From NCBI RefSeq assembly GCF_039544105.1, contig NZ_BAABLA010000026.1: 64,000 bases of DNA; one strand, written 5' to 3'. Source of the DNA: Haloechinothrix_A salitolerans (GTDB lineage Bacteria > Actinomycetota > Actinomycetes > Mycobacteriales > Pseudonocardiaceae). How positions within the stretch are numbered: the stretch's first letter is position 1; each line of letters begins with the position of its first letter. Shown piece by piece: positions 23,519-31,431 of the stretch. The notes under the pieces are model-generated. The model did not search any database, had not been told where the DNA came from, and saw nothing but the letters and a program-made list of their open reading frames with translations. Made by a program: the position numbers and the translations under genes.

Positions 23519-24712
23519 TTACGTCGCTGTGGTGGAATCCAGCAGTTCCTCGCGCGCTCGCTCCAGTGCGGCGTAGATGGCACCGCGCAGCACGGGGTTG
23601 CCGTCGACCTCCGTCACCGCGATGTGTGGTGTGACCGGACAGATCCGCCCCACCGCACGGTTCACTCGGGTGGCGAGCTGTGAGCCACCCGCGCGGCCCA
23701 GTTGGCCCGCGATCACCAGCAACTCCGGGTCCAGCACGATGCCGACGGACGCCACACCGAGCGAGATGCGAGTGGCCAGCTCGTCAAGAAACCCCGCTTG
23801 AGCATCCACATCGGACACGGCGGCCGTTACGCACTCGACGGCGCTCGGCGCGCCAATCCCGTGCTCGCGGGCGAGCTCGACCACGGCGTCGGCGCCGACC
23901 AGCGAGCCGAACCCGCCGGCGAGCGCTGGTTTTCCCCAGGACTGCGACTCCCGGACCGAGTCGGGCAGCGGCACCCCAGGCACCGGCAGGTAGCCGATCT
24001 CGCCCGCGCCACCGGATCGCCCCCGATACAGCCGCCTGCCCAGCATGATCGCCATGCCGACGCCGCGGTCGATCCAGATGAGACAGAAGTCGTCGACGTC
24101 TCTCGCTGCGCCGTACTCGCGCTCGGCGATCGCCACCAGGTTGACGTCGTTCTCGATCAGCACCGGACGTCGCAGGTCGTTGCGGAGGCCGTCAAGGACA
24201 CCCTCATGCCAGTGCGGCAGGTCGAACGCGAACCGCATGTCGCCAGTGCATGGGTCGAGCACACCTGGCGTGCCGACGACGACGGCGTTGAGCTGCGTTT
24301 CCGCCACGCCCGCCGAGGCGCAAGCGCGTGCGAGAGCGTCGTGGACGACGCGCACCGGCTCAGCCTGGCCGTTCGGGTCGACGGTCACCTCGGTGGCCTG
24401 CGAGCCGGTGATATCGGTGATGCCGACCGTGACCGAGTTCGGACCGACGTCGAGGCCCGCGACGTAGGCGCTACTGGGAAGCACCCCGTACAGCGCCGCG
24501 TTCGGGCCCCTGCCGCCCGCCTGCTCGCCCACGAGCCCGATCAATCCACGCTCCTGGAGCCTCGAGAGCAGTTGCGACGCGGTGACCTTGGACAACCCGG
24601 TTCGCTCACCGATCTGGGCTCGGGTCAGCGGACCGGCGTCGAGCAGCAGTTCCAACGCGGCGCGGTCGTTGAGCTCGCGGAGGAGCTGAGGGGTGCCCGG
24701 ACGTCGGCTCAT
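23519..24712 (-). CDS. ROK-family transcriptional repressor (NagC/CsnR type)
   Basis: 397 residues from ATG at 24712 (AAGGAG upstream). An N-terminal winged helix (about 8-70; GPLTRAQIGERTGLSKVTASQLLSRLQERGLI) precedes a ROK sugar-binding domain. Its core includes AGLDVGPNSVTVGITD, IENDVNLVAIAEREYG and GGAGEIGYLPVPG. The zinc cluster of ROK kinases is missing, consistent with a regulator. It is divergent from the sugar ABC operon and two palindromes lie between them. It probably represses the importer until an amino-sugar oligosaccharide binds. Confidence 0.9.
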   Translation of the reverse strand: MSRRPGTPQLLRELNDRAALELLLDAGPLTRAQIGERTGLSKVTASQLLSRLQERGLIGLVGEQAGGRGPNAALYGVLPSSAYVAGLDVGPNSVTVGITDITGSQATEVTVDPNGQAEPVRVVHDALARACASAGVAETQLNAVVVGTPGVLDPCTGDMRFAFDLPHWHEGVLDGLRNDLRRPVLIENDVNLVAIAEREYGAARDVDDFCLIWIDRGVGMAIMLGRRLYRGRSGGAGEIGYLPVPGVPLPDSVRESQSWGKPALAGGFGSLVGADAVVELAREHGIGAPSAVECVTAAVSDVDAQAGFLDELATRISLGVASVGIVLDPELLVIAGQLGRAGGSQLATRVNRAVGRICPVTPHIAVTEVDGNPVLRGAIYAALERAREELLDSTTAT

Positions 24713-24734
24713 CGCGCATCTCCTTGCGATACAT

Positions 24735-24764
24735 ATTCGGGTCTTCCGAATAGGAAAGTTTCCT
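24735..24764. promoter_or_regulatory. Tandem palindromes, candidate ROK operators
   Basis: ATTCGG-N5-CCGAAT (24735-24751) is followed immediately by AGGAAAGTTTCCT (24752-24764). As I recall, the second palindrome is the box described for the Streptomyces chitosan-oligosaccharide repressor CsnR, also a ROK protein. Both lie 20-50 bp upstream of the repressor start and in front of the divergent ABC operon. Confidence 0.6.
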
Positions 24765-24938
24765 GTTAGTTTACCAGAGGGGTCGATCGGCCCCGCACAA
24801 CGCAGACACCGGCGGGCAGGTGGTTGCGAGGACCGTGCGGGTCGTGGCGTGAGTACGTCACGACCCGCACGCCCTTCGAGAACCCGGCGCCGCGCATGGT
24901 CGCGCGCCCCGCAACTCAATCCCACGGAGGGACAACCC

Positions 24939-26210
24939 GTGAAACGTCTTCTATGTAGTCTCGCGGCCATCGCGTTGGCCGCGACCGCGTGCGGCGGTGG
25001 GACGGATCAGTCCGCGGCCGACGAACCGAGCGGCCCGACGGAGATCCGGCTCTGGCTCAACGGTCCGGACACCCCGCAGCCGATGCGCGACTGGCTGACC
25101 GAGACCTTCGAGGAACAAAACCCCGGCGCCACGCTGACCATCGAGGAACAGCAGTGGGAAGGCCTTGTCGACCGGCTGACGACGTCGCTGTCCAGCGAGA
25201 GTGAGACCCCGGACGTCGTGGAGGTGGGCAACACCCAGGCGGCTACTTTCAGCACCGCCGGCGCGTTCAGCGACATCACCGGCATGCTGCCGGAACTCGG
25301 CGGGGACGACCTGCTGTCCGGGTTCGTCGAGGCGGGCAGCGCGGACGGCAAGACCTTCGCCGTGCCGCTCTACGCCGGATCGGCATACGTCTTCTACCGC
25401 AAGGATCTGTTCGAGAAGTCGGACCTCGACGTCCCGGAGACGATGTCGGAGTTCGTCGACGCGGCGATCACGCTGAAGGAGGACAACTCCGACGTCAAGG
25501 GCTTCTCCGGTTTCTGGCTGCCCGGCCAGGACTGGCGCGACGGCGTGGCGTTCGTATGGGACGCGGGCGGCGCGCTCGCGGTCGAGGAGAACGGCGGCTG
25601 GCGAGGTGCACTGTCCACTCCGGACTCGATCGACGGTTTGGAGCGGGTGCGGACGCTGTTCCAGCAGGCGTCCGGTGCGCCGAAGGACGGCAACGAGGCC
25701 GAGCCGGAGGTGCCGTTCTGCGCCGGTCAGATCGGCATGATGCTGCGGCCCGGCTGGGTCATGGGCAGCCTCGCCGACAAGGAGGTCGGCTGCCCGAAGC
25801 TCGCGAAGAAGGTCGGCGTGTTCGCGTTACCCGGCTCGGATGGCGAGCCCGCTCCGGTGCTGCTCGGCGGGTCGAACATCGCGGTGTCGGCGAAGTCGCC
25901 CAACCAGGACCTCGCCAAGAATCTGGTCGAGCTGATGCTCAGCGACGAGTTCCAGACACAGTACGCCGAGAACGGCCTGACGCCTGCCAAGGTGTCGCTG
26001 GCCGAGCACTTGGGTGACGACGAGTTCGCCGAGGCGACAAGGGCCGCGGTGACCAACGCCAAGCTCACCCCCGCCGCCGCTGGCTGGGCGAAGGTCGAGG
26101 GCTCGCGGGTGCTAGAGGACCTGTTCGTCGGGATCGCGCACGGACAGGACGTCGAGAAGCTCGCCGCCGAGGCCGACGAGACCATCACCGGACTGCTCGC
26201 GAGTAGCTGA
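24939..26210 (+). CDS. Sugar ABC transporter substrate-binding lipoprotein
   Basis: 423 residues from GTG at 24939 (GGAGGG upstream). Lipobox ATAC with C18. It has the family 1 solute-binding fold: LWLNGPDTPQPMRDWLTETFEEQNPG near the N-terminus, then a domain typical of oligosaccharide binders (AFVWDAGGALAVEENGGW, GGSNIAVSAKSPN). No ATPase gene follows the two permeases, so the importer probably uses a shared MsiK-type ATPase, as is normal in actinomycetes. The context favours chito-oligosaccharides. Confidence 0.88.
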   Translation: MKRLLCSLAAIALAATACGGGTDQSAADEPSGPTEIRLWLNGPDTPQPMRDWLTETFEEQNPGATLTIEEQQWEGLVDRLTTSLSSESETPDVVEVGNTQAATFSTAGAFSDITGMLPELGGDDLLSGFVEAGSADGKTFAVPLYAGSAYVFYRKDLFEKSDLDVPETMSEFVDAAITLKEDNSDVKGFSGFWLPGQDWRDGVAFVWDAGGALAVEENGGWRGALSTPDSIDGLERVRTLFQQASGAPKDGNEAEPEVPFCAGQIGMMLRPGWVMGSLADKEVGCPKLAKKVGVFALPGSDGEPAPVLLGGSNIAVSAKSPNQDLAKNLVELMLSDEFQTQYAENGLTPAKVSLAEHLGDDEFAEATRAAVTNAKLTPAAAGWAKVEGSRVLEDLFVGIAHGQDVEKLAAEADETITGLLASS

Positions 26211-26211
26211 G

Positions 26212-27147
26212 GTGCTTCGTCGAGCAAGGCGGGGCGCCGTGACGTCGGCGCGGCAATCGCGGCGCCCTGCCACCTTCCCGTACGTCCTGCTTGTGCCGGC
26301 CGTGCTTGTGCTGCTCGCGGCGATGGGCTACCCGCTCGCCAGGCAGGTCGTGCTGTCGATCCAGGAGTATGGGCTGGCCCAGCAGTTCGGCCAGCCGCCG
26401 GAGTGGGTCGGCTTCGACAACTACGCGCGGCTGGCAAGCGATGCCTACCTGTGGCAGGTCATCGGCCGGTCGATCGCGTTCTGCCTGGCCGTCGCCGGGC
26501 TGACGATGGTGGTCGGCACGGCGCTCGCGGTGCTGATGACGCACGTCTCGCGGGCGGCGCGGCTGCCGCTGCAACTGGCGTTGCTGCTGGCGTGGGCGAT
26601 GCCGCACCTCGCGTCGTTGACCGTGTGGCAGTGGTTGTTCGACTCGCAGTACGGCGTGATCAACTGGTTGCTGGTGCGGCTCGGGTTTGACCAGTTCGCT
26701 GGACACTCGTGGCTGATCGAGCCGCTGTCGTTCTTCGTGGTCGCCGCCGTCGTGGTGACCTGGATGAGCGTGCCGTTCGTCGCCTTCAGTGTCTACGCGG
26801 GACTCACCCAGGTGCCCGGCGAGCTGCATGAGGCGGGGGCGATCGACGGCGCGAGCGCCCGGCGGCGGTTCTGGCTGATCACGGTGCCGCTGATCAAGCC
26901 GGTGCTGCTGATCGTCGGGCTGCTGCAGATCATCTGGGACCTCAAGGTGTTCACGCAGATCTTCGTGCTGCAGGACGCGGGTGGCATCACCCGCGACACC
27001 AACCTGATCGGCACCTACATCTACCGGCTCGGTATCGGGCAGGGCCAGTTCGGCATGGCTAGCGCGGCGTCCATTTTCATCCTGCTGGTCACCGTGCTGC
27101 TGAGCCTGGCGTACGTGCGGCTGCTCGCCCGGGAGGAGGGGCTATGA
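26212..27147 (+). CDS. Sugar ABC transporter permease (MalF/DasB type)
   Basis: 311 residues with six hydrophobic segments and the EAA loop ELHEAGAIDGASARRRFWLITVPL. GTG at 26212 lies one base after the binding-protein stop; GTG at 26239 is a possible alternative. It pairs with the next gene, which overlaps it by four bases. Confidence 0.88.
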   Translation: MLRRARRGAVTSARQSRRPATFPYVLLVPAVLVLLAAMGYPLARQVVLSIQEYGLAQQFGQPPEWVGFDNYARLASDAYLWQVIGRSIAFCLAVAGLTMVVGTALAVLMTHVSRAARLPLQLALLLAWAMPHLASLTVWQWLFDSQYGVINWLLVRLGFDQFAGHSWLIEPLSFFVVAAVVVTWMSVPFVAFSVYAGLTQVPGELHEAGAIDGASARRRFWLITVPLIKPVLLIVGLLQIIWDLKVFTQIFVLQDAGGITRDTNLIGTYIYRLGIGQGQFGMASAASIFILLVTVLLSLAYVRLLAREEGL

Positions 27148-27983
27148 CGGGGCTCGTGACATCGACGGCGCGCCGCAGGAGCTACAGCGTGCTCGCCGTG
27201 GTGCTGGCGCTGCTGTGGGCGTTCCCGGTGTACTGGATGATCAACAGTTCGCTGCTGCCCTACAACCAGATCCGCAGCGACGAACCGACGTTCTGGCCAA
27301 GCGACGGCGGTTTCGCCGCATACGGCAGGGCGTTCGACAGCGGGTTCTTCGCGGCGTTGCGGGTGTCCGCGATGGTCACCGCGATCACGATCGGTGTCGC
27401 GCTGCTGTTCGCGTTCTTCGCCGCGCTCGCGGTGTCGCGGTTCCATTTCCGGGGGCGCAAGAGCTTCATCGTCACGGTGCTCGTGGTGCAGATGATCCCG
27501 GTCGAGGGCCTGTTCATCTCCCAGTACAAGATGCTGGAGGGCTGGCAGTTGCTGAACAGCGTCGTCGGGTTGTCGCTGCTCTACATCGCGACCGTGGTGC
27601 CGTTCACGATCTGGATGCTGCGCGGGTTCATCGCGGGCGTGCCGTTCGAGTTGGAAGAGGCGGCGCTCGTCGATGGCTGCGGCCGCGTCCAGGCGTTCTT
27701 CCGTGTCACGCTACCGCTGCTCGCACCCGGTCTCGCGGCGAGCGGGGTGTTCGGGTTCGTGCAGGCGTGGAACGAGTTCGCGCTCGCCCTCGTCGTCATG
27801 TCCCGGCCGGAGAATCGGACGTTGCCGCTGTGGTTGCGCACGTTCACCGAGGCGAACCGCGCGGACGACTGGGCGGGCATCATGGCCGGTTCGGTGCTCA
27901 TCGCGGTCCCGGTGCTGATCTTTTTCCTGTTCGTGCAACGCCGGATGGCCAGCGGGCTGGTGACCGGCGCGGTGAAAGGCTGA
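27144..27983 (+). CDS. Sugar ABC transporter permease (MalG/DasC type)
   Basis: 279 residues with six hydrophobic segments. The EAA loop reads ELEEAALVDGCGRVQAFFRVTLPL. The ATGA overlap with the preceding permease and the one-base gap to the GH3 gene show a tight operon. It is the second half of the heterodimeric channel. Confidence 0.88.
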   Translation: MTGLVTSTARRRSYSVLAVVLALLWAFPVYWMINSSLLPYNQIRSDEPTFWPSDGGFAAYGRAFDSGFFAALRVSAMVTAITIGVALLFAFFAALAVSRFHFRGRKSFIVTVLVVQMIPVEGLFISQYKMLEGWQLLNSVVGLSLLYIATVVPFTIWMLRGFIAGVPFELEEAALVDGCGRVQAFFRVTLPLLAPGLAASGVFGFVQAWNEFALALVVMSRPENRTLPLWLRTFTEANRADDWAGIMAGSVLIAVPVLIFFLFVQRRMASGLVTGAVKG

Positions 27984-27984
27984 C

Positions 27985-29445
27985 ATGACTGATCTGCGTT
28001 CCCTCGCGCTGACGACGTTGTTCCCCGGTTTCGTGGGGACGACCGTGCCGCCGTCCTGGGTCGGACGGCTTGCCGCCGACGGGCTTGGCGGTGTGGTGCT
28101 CTATGGCCGCAACATCGACCCTGACCTTGGCGACGACGGCGTAGCCGAGCTGACGTCCTCCCTGCGAGCTGCCGGGTTGCTGGTGGCGATCGACGAGGAG
28201 GGCGGCGACGTCACCCGGCTCGACGCCGCTGTGGGGTCGTCCTTGCCGGGCAACGCCGCGCTCGGCGCGCTGGACGACCCGGCGCTCACCGAGGAGGTGG
28301 CCGCCGAACTGGGCGGACGGCTCCGGCGGTGCGGCATCGACCTCAACTTCGCGCCGGTCGCCGACGTCGACACCAACGCCGAGAATCCCGTCATCGGGGC
28401 GCGGTCGTTCGGCGCGGATCCGGAGCTGGTGTCCCGGCACGTCGCCGCGTTCGTGACCGGGCAGCAGCGGCATGGCGTGGCGGCGACCGCCAAGCACTTC
28501 CCGGGCCACGGTGGGACCAGCGAGGACAGTCACCTCACCGTGCCCGTGTTGGACGAACCGCTGGATGTCATCCGGCGGGTCGAGCTGCCGCCGTTTCGTG
28601 CGGGGATCAAGACGGACACGAAGGTCGTGATGACCGCGCACGTCCGGGTACCCGCGCTGGATTCCGATGAGCTGGGCACGCTGTCGCGGCCGGTGGTGAC
28701 CGGGTTGCTGCGTGACACGCTCGGGTTCGACGGCGTCGTGATGACCGACGGCCTGGACATGCGCGCGATCAGCGGCACCGTTGGCCATGCCGAGGCAGCC
28801 GTGCTGGCGGTTCGAGCCGGGGTGGACGCGCTGTGTGTCGGCGGCGATACCACCGGGCCGGAGCTGGTGGAGACCATGGCGGACGCGCTGGTCGATGCCG
28901 TGCGTTCTGGGCGATTGTCCGAGACGCGGCTCGCGGCGGCGGCCAGGCGGGTGCGGGCGTTGCGAGCCTGGTCGCGCGGGCAGTTTCCGGTGAGCGATGG
29001 CGCTGTGGCCGAGGCGACAGCGCGGGCGACGCACCGGGCCGTGCGTGCCATAGGCGACGTCCGACTGACCGGTCCGCCGCTGGTGCTCGAACTACAGGAC
29101 CCACCGTCGATCGCGGCGGGGGAGGTGCCATGGGGGATCGGCATGCCGTTGGCGGCGCGGCTGCCTGGCACCACGGTCATCCGGCTCGACGAGGACGGTC
29201 CACCGGTCACCGAGGTCCTGGCCACCCACTCCGGACGTCGAGTCGTGGTCAGCATGCGGGGCATCCACCGGTACCCGTGGCAGGGCGACGTCGTGACGCG
29301 GGCGCGGCGGGAGCGGCCGGACTTGATCGTCGTCGAGCACGACGTCGGCTCGCCGAGGGAGGTGCTCGGCCCGCACCACGTGTTGGCCTTCGGTGCGTCA
29401 CGGGCGACGGCCGAGGCGGCGGCGGAGGAGCTTTGGCCTAGGTGA
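27985..29445 (+). CDS. GH3 beta-N-acetylhexosaminidase (NagZ-like)
   Basis: 486 residues. The GH3 hexosaminidase signature KHFPGHGGTSEDSH runs from K170; D181 and H183 form the acid/base dyad that distinguishes N-acetylhexosaminidases from other GH3 enzymes. The nucleophile is D255 in VMTDGLDM. No signal peptide, so it acts in the cytosol. It is the last gene of the sugar-import operon, which points to cleavage of imported chito-oligosaccharides to GlcNAc. A role in peptidoglycan recycling is possible too. Confidence 0.88.
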   Translation: MTDLRSLALTTLFPGFVGTTVPPSWVGRLAADGLGGVVLYGRNIDPDLGDDGVAELTSSLRAAGLLVAIDEEGGDVTRLDAAVGSSLPGNAALGALDDPALTEEVAAELGGRLRRCGIDLNFAPVADVDTNAENPVIGARSFGADPELVSRHVAAFVTGQQRHGVAATAKHFPGHGGTSEDSHLTVPVLDEPLDVIRRVELPPFRAGIKTDTKVVMTAHVRVPALDSDELGTLSRPVVTGLLRDTLGFDGVVMTDGLDMRAISGTVGHAEAAVLAVRAGVDALCVGGDTTGPELVETMADALVDAVRSGRLSETRLAAAARRVRALRAWSRGQFPVSDGAVAEATARATHRAVRAIGDVRLTGPPLVLELQDPPSIAAGEVPWGIGMPLAARLPGTTVIRLDEDGPPVTEVLATHSGRRVVVSMRGIHRYPWQGDVVTRARRERPDLIVVEHDVGSPREVLGPHHVLAFGASRATAEAAAEELWPR

Positions 29446-29526
29446 GGGACGGCGGGCGCGCCGCCACTCCGCGGTGGTCCCGCGGTCGAGTGTGATCAGG
29501 ACAACCACATCACCTGACGTCGGAAG

Positions 29527-29545
29527 TTAGGTTCGGTTTACCTAA
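29527..29545 (+). promoter_or_regulatory. Iron box upstream of the siderophore importer
   Basis: TTAGGTTCGGTTTACCTAA matches the IdeR/DmdR consensus at 16 of 19 positions. It lies 38 bp before the GTG of the importer ATPase gene. Confidence 0.8.
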
Positions 29546-29583
29546 TAAGGTAGGGTCACCTTCCGGTGAATCGGAGGTGACTG

Positions 29584-30387
29584 GTGACTGTTCGTGATGT
29601 GCGGGTGGCGACCGACAAGCTCGCCGTCGGGCATGGCAAACGCCGCGTCCTCACCGACGTCGACCTCACGCTCGCGGCCGGGGAAGTCACCCTGCTTGTC
29701 GGCCCGAACGGCTGCGGCAAGTCCACGCTGCTGCGCACCGTCGCCGGGTTGCTGTCGCCGCTGGCCGGCACCGTGCGCGTTGACGGCGTCCCGCTCGGTT
29801 CGCTCTCGCGCCGCGCGTTGTCGCAGCGGCTGGCGTTCCTGCCGCAGACGTCGCAGATCCCGGCGGGTGTCACCGTCCGCGAACTGGTCCGGCACGGCCG
29901 CTACGCCCATCGCGGCGCGTTCGCCCGGCACACCGCCGAGGACCGCGAGTCGATCGAGTGGGCGCTTTCGGTCACTGACGCCCACCCCCTCGCGGACAAG
30001 TGCCTCGACGAACTCTCCGGCGGCGAGCGGCAACGCGCCTGGCTGGCCACGGTGCTCGCGCAGCGCGCGAAGATCCTGCTCCTCGACGAGCCGACCACCT
30101 ACCTCGACCTGCGTCACCAGTTCGACGTCCTCGACGTGGTGCGCACCCTGGCGCGGGACTACGGCATCGCGTGCGGCGTCGTGCTGCACGACCTCATGCA
30201 CGCCGCGGCCTACGGCGACACCGTCGTGGTCATCAGCGACGGCACGGTGTTGCGCTCTGGACCGCCGGAGGACGTGCTGACCTCCGATGCGATCGAGCGC
30301 GCGTTCGGCCTCAGCGTCAACGTCGTCCGCGACACCGAGACCGGCCACCTGGCGTGCTTTCCCCAGCGACCTCCGGTCGCGTCCTGA
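29584..30387 (+). CDS. Ferri-siderophore ABC transporter ATP-binding protein
   Basis: 267 residues. Walker A GPNGCGKST, signature LSGGERQRAWLATVLAQ, Walker B ILLLDEPTTYLD and H-loop VLHDLMHAA identify a FecE/FepC-type ATPase. GTG at 29584 follows CGGAGGTG. It is the first gene of an uptake operon under an iron box; the binding protein and permease follow. Siderophore importers usually place this gene last, so gene order is unusual but coherent. Confidence 0.92.
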   Translation: MTVRDVRVATDKLAVGHGKRRVLTDVDLTLAAGEVTLLVGPNGCGKSTLLRTVAGLLSPLAGTVRVDGVPLGSLSRRALSQRLAFLPQTSQIPAGVTVRELVRHGRYAHRGAFARHTAEDRESIEWALSVTDAHPLADKCLDELSGGERQRAWLATVLAQRAKILLLDEPTTYLDLRHQFDVLDVVRTLARDYGIACGVVLHDLMHAAAYGDTVVVISDGTVLRSGPPEDVLTSDAIERAFGLSVNVVRDTETGHLACFPQRPPVAS

Positions 30388-30434
30388 AGAGACGTTCCCG
30401 AACACAACACCCCGAAAATCAAGGAGGAACTTCC

Positions 30435-31421
30435 ATGAACAGCCTCGTACGTGCGGTGACGGCGGGTGGCGCCGCCGTGGCGCTCGCGCTGGCGGCGGGA
30501 TGTGGCGGCGGTACGGTCGCCGACCCCGGTGCCGAGGAGACAACCAACGCCAACTCCGGCCCGATCTCCGTGGCGACCGCCAAGGGAGACGTCGAGCTGG
30601 AGGAACCGGCGACCAAGGTCGTCTCGCTGGAGTGGTCCTACACCGAGGAGCTCCTCGCGCTGGGCGTGACGCCGGTGGGCGCCGCCGACACCGAGGCCTA
30701 CGCCGACTGGGTCACCGCGCCCGAGGCGCAGCTGCCGGACGACGTCACCGACGTCGGCTCCCGGCAGGAGCCGAGCATCGAGAAGATCAAGACACTCGAC
30801 CCCGACCTGATCGTGTCCGATGTCGACCGGCTGACCGCGAACTTCGACCAGCTCAACGAGATCGCTCCGGTCGTGGCCTTCGAGCCGACGACGAAGCCGC
30901 AGCTGGAGACGATGAAGACGAACTTCACCGAGCTGGCGGAGGCCGTCGGCAAGGAGGACAAGGCCGAGGAGGTGCTCGGCGAGCTGGACGCGAAGGTCGA
31001 CGAGGTCAAGAGCAGGCTCGACGAGGCTGGCGAGTCGGGCAGCACGTTCGCGCTCGCGCAGGGCTACACGGCGGAAGGCGCGCCGGGCATCCGCATGTTC
31101 ACCAGCGACGCGATGGCGGCGTCCCTGCTGGAATCGGCCGGGCTGGAGAACGGCTGGGATGGCAAGCCGGACAGCTGGGGCATGACCACGGTCGGCGTCG
31201 AGGGGCTGACCAAGGTCGACTCCGACGCCCACTTCCTCTACGTCGCGCTGGAATCAGACGACCCGTTCACCAGTGTGCTCGCCGACAACGCCGCCTGGCA
31301 GGACCTGTCGTTCGTCAAGCAGGACAAGGTGGCCGCACTCGACCCGGGCACCTGGCTGTTCGGTGGGCCGCTGTCGGCGATGCAGCTACTCGACGAGACC
31401 GCCAAGGCCTACACCGCCTGA
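30435..31421 (+). CDS. Ferri-siderophore-binding lipoprotein
   Basis: 328 residues from ATG at 30435 (AAGGAGG upstream). Lipobox LAAGC with C23. The FepB/FhuD fold is recognisable: VVSLEWSYTEELLALGVTPVGAAD, then DPDLIVSDVDRLTANFDQLNEIAPVV. A long internal helix rich in charged residues (about 170-200) is typical of the group. It captures the ferri-siderophore outside the membrane. The biosynthesis operon 3.7 kb away suggests a citrate-hydroxamate ligand. Confidence 0.9.
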   Translation: MNSLVRAVTAGGAAVALALAAGCGGGTVADPGAEETTNANSGPISVATAKGDVELEEPATKVVSLEWSYTEELLALGVTPVGAADTEAYADWVTAPEAQLPDDVTDVGSRQEPSIEKIKTLDPDLIVSDVDRLTANFDQLNEIAPVVAFEPTTKPQLETMKTNFTELAEAVGKEDKAEEVLGELDAKVDEVKSRLDEAGESGSTFALAQGYTAEGAPGIRMFTSDAMAASLLESAGLENGWDGKPDSWGMTTVGVEGLTKVDSDAHFLYVALESDDPFTSVLADNAAWQDLSFVKQDKVAALDPGTWLFGGPLSAMQLLDETAKAYTA

Positions 31422-31431
31422 CGTCGAAACC

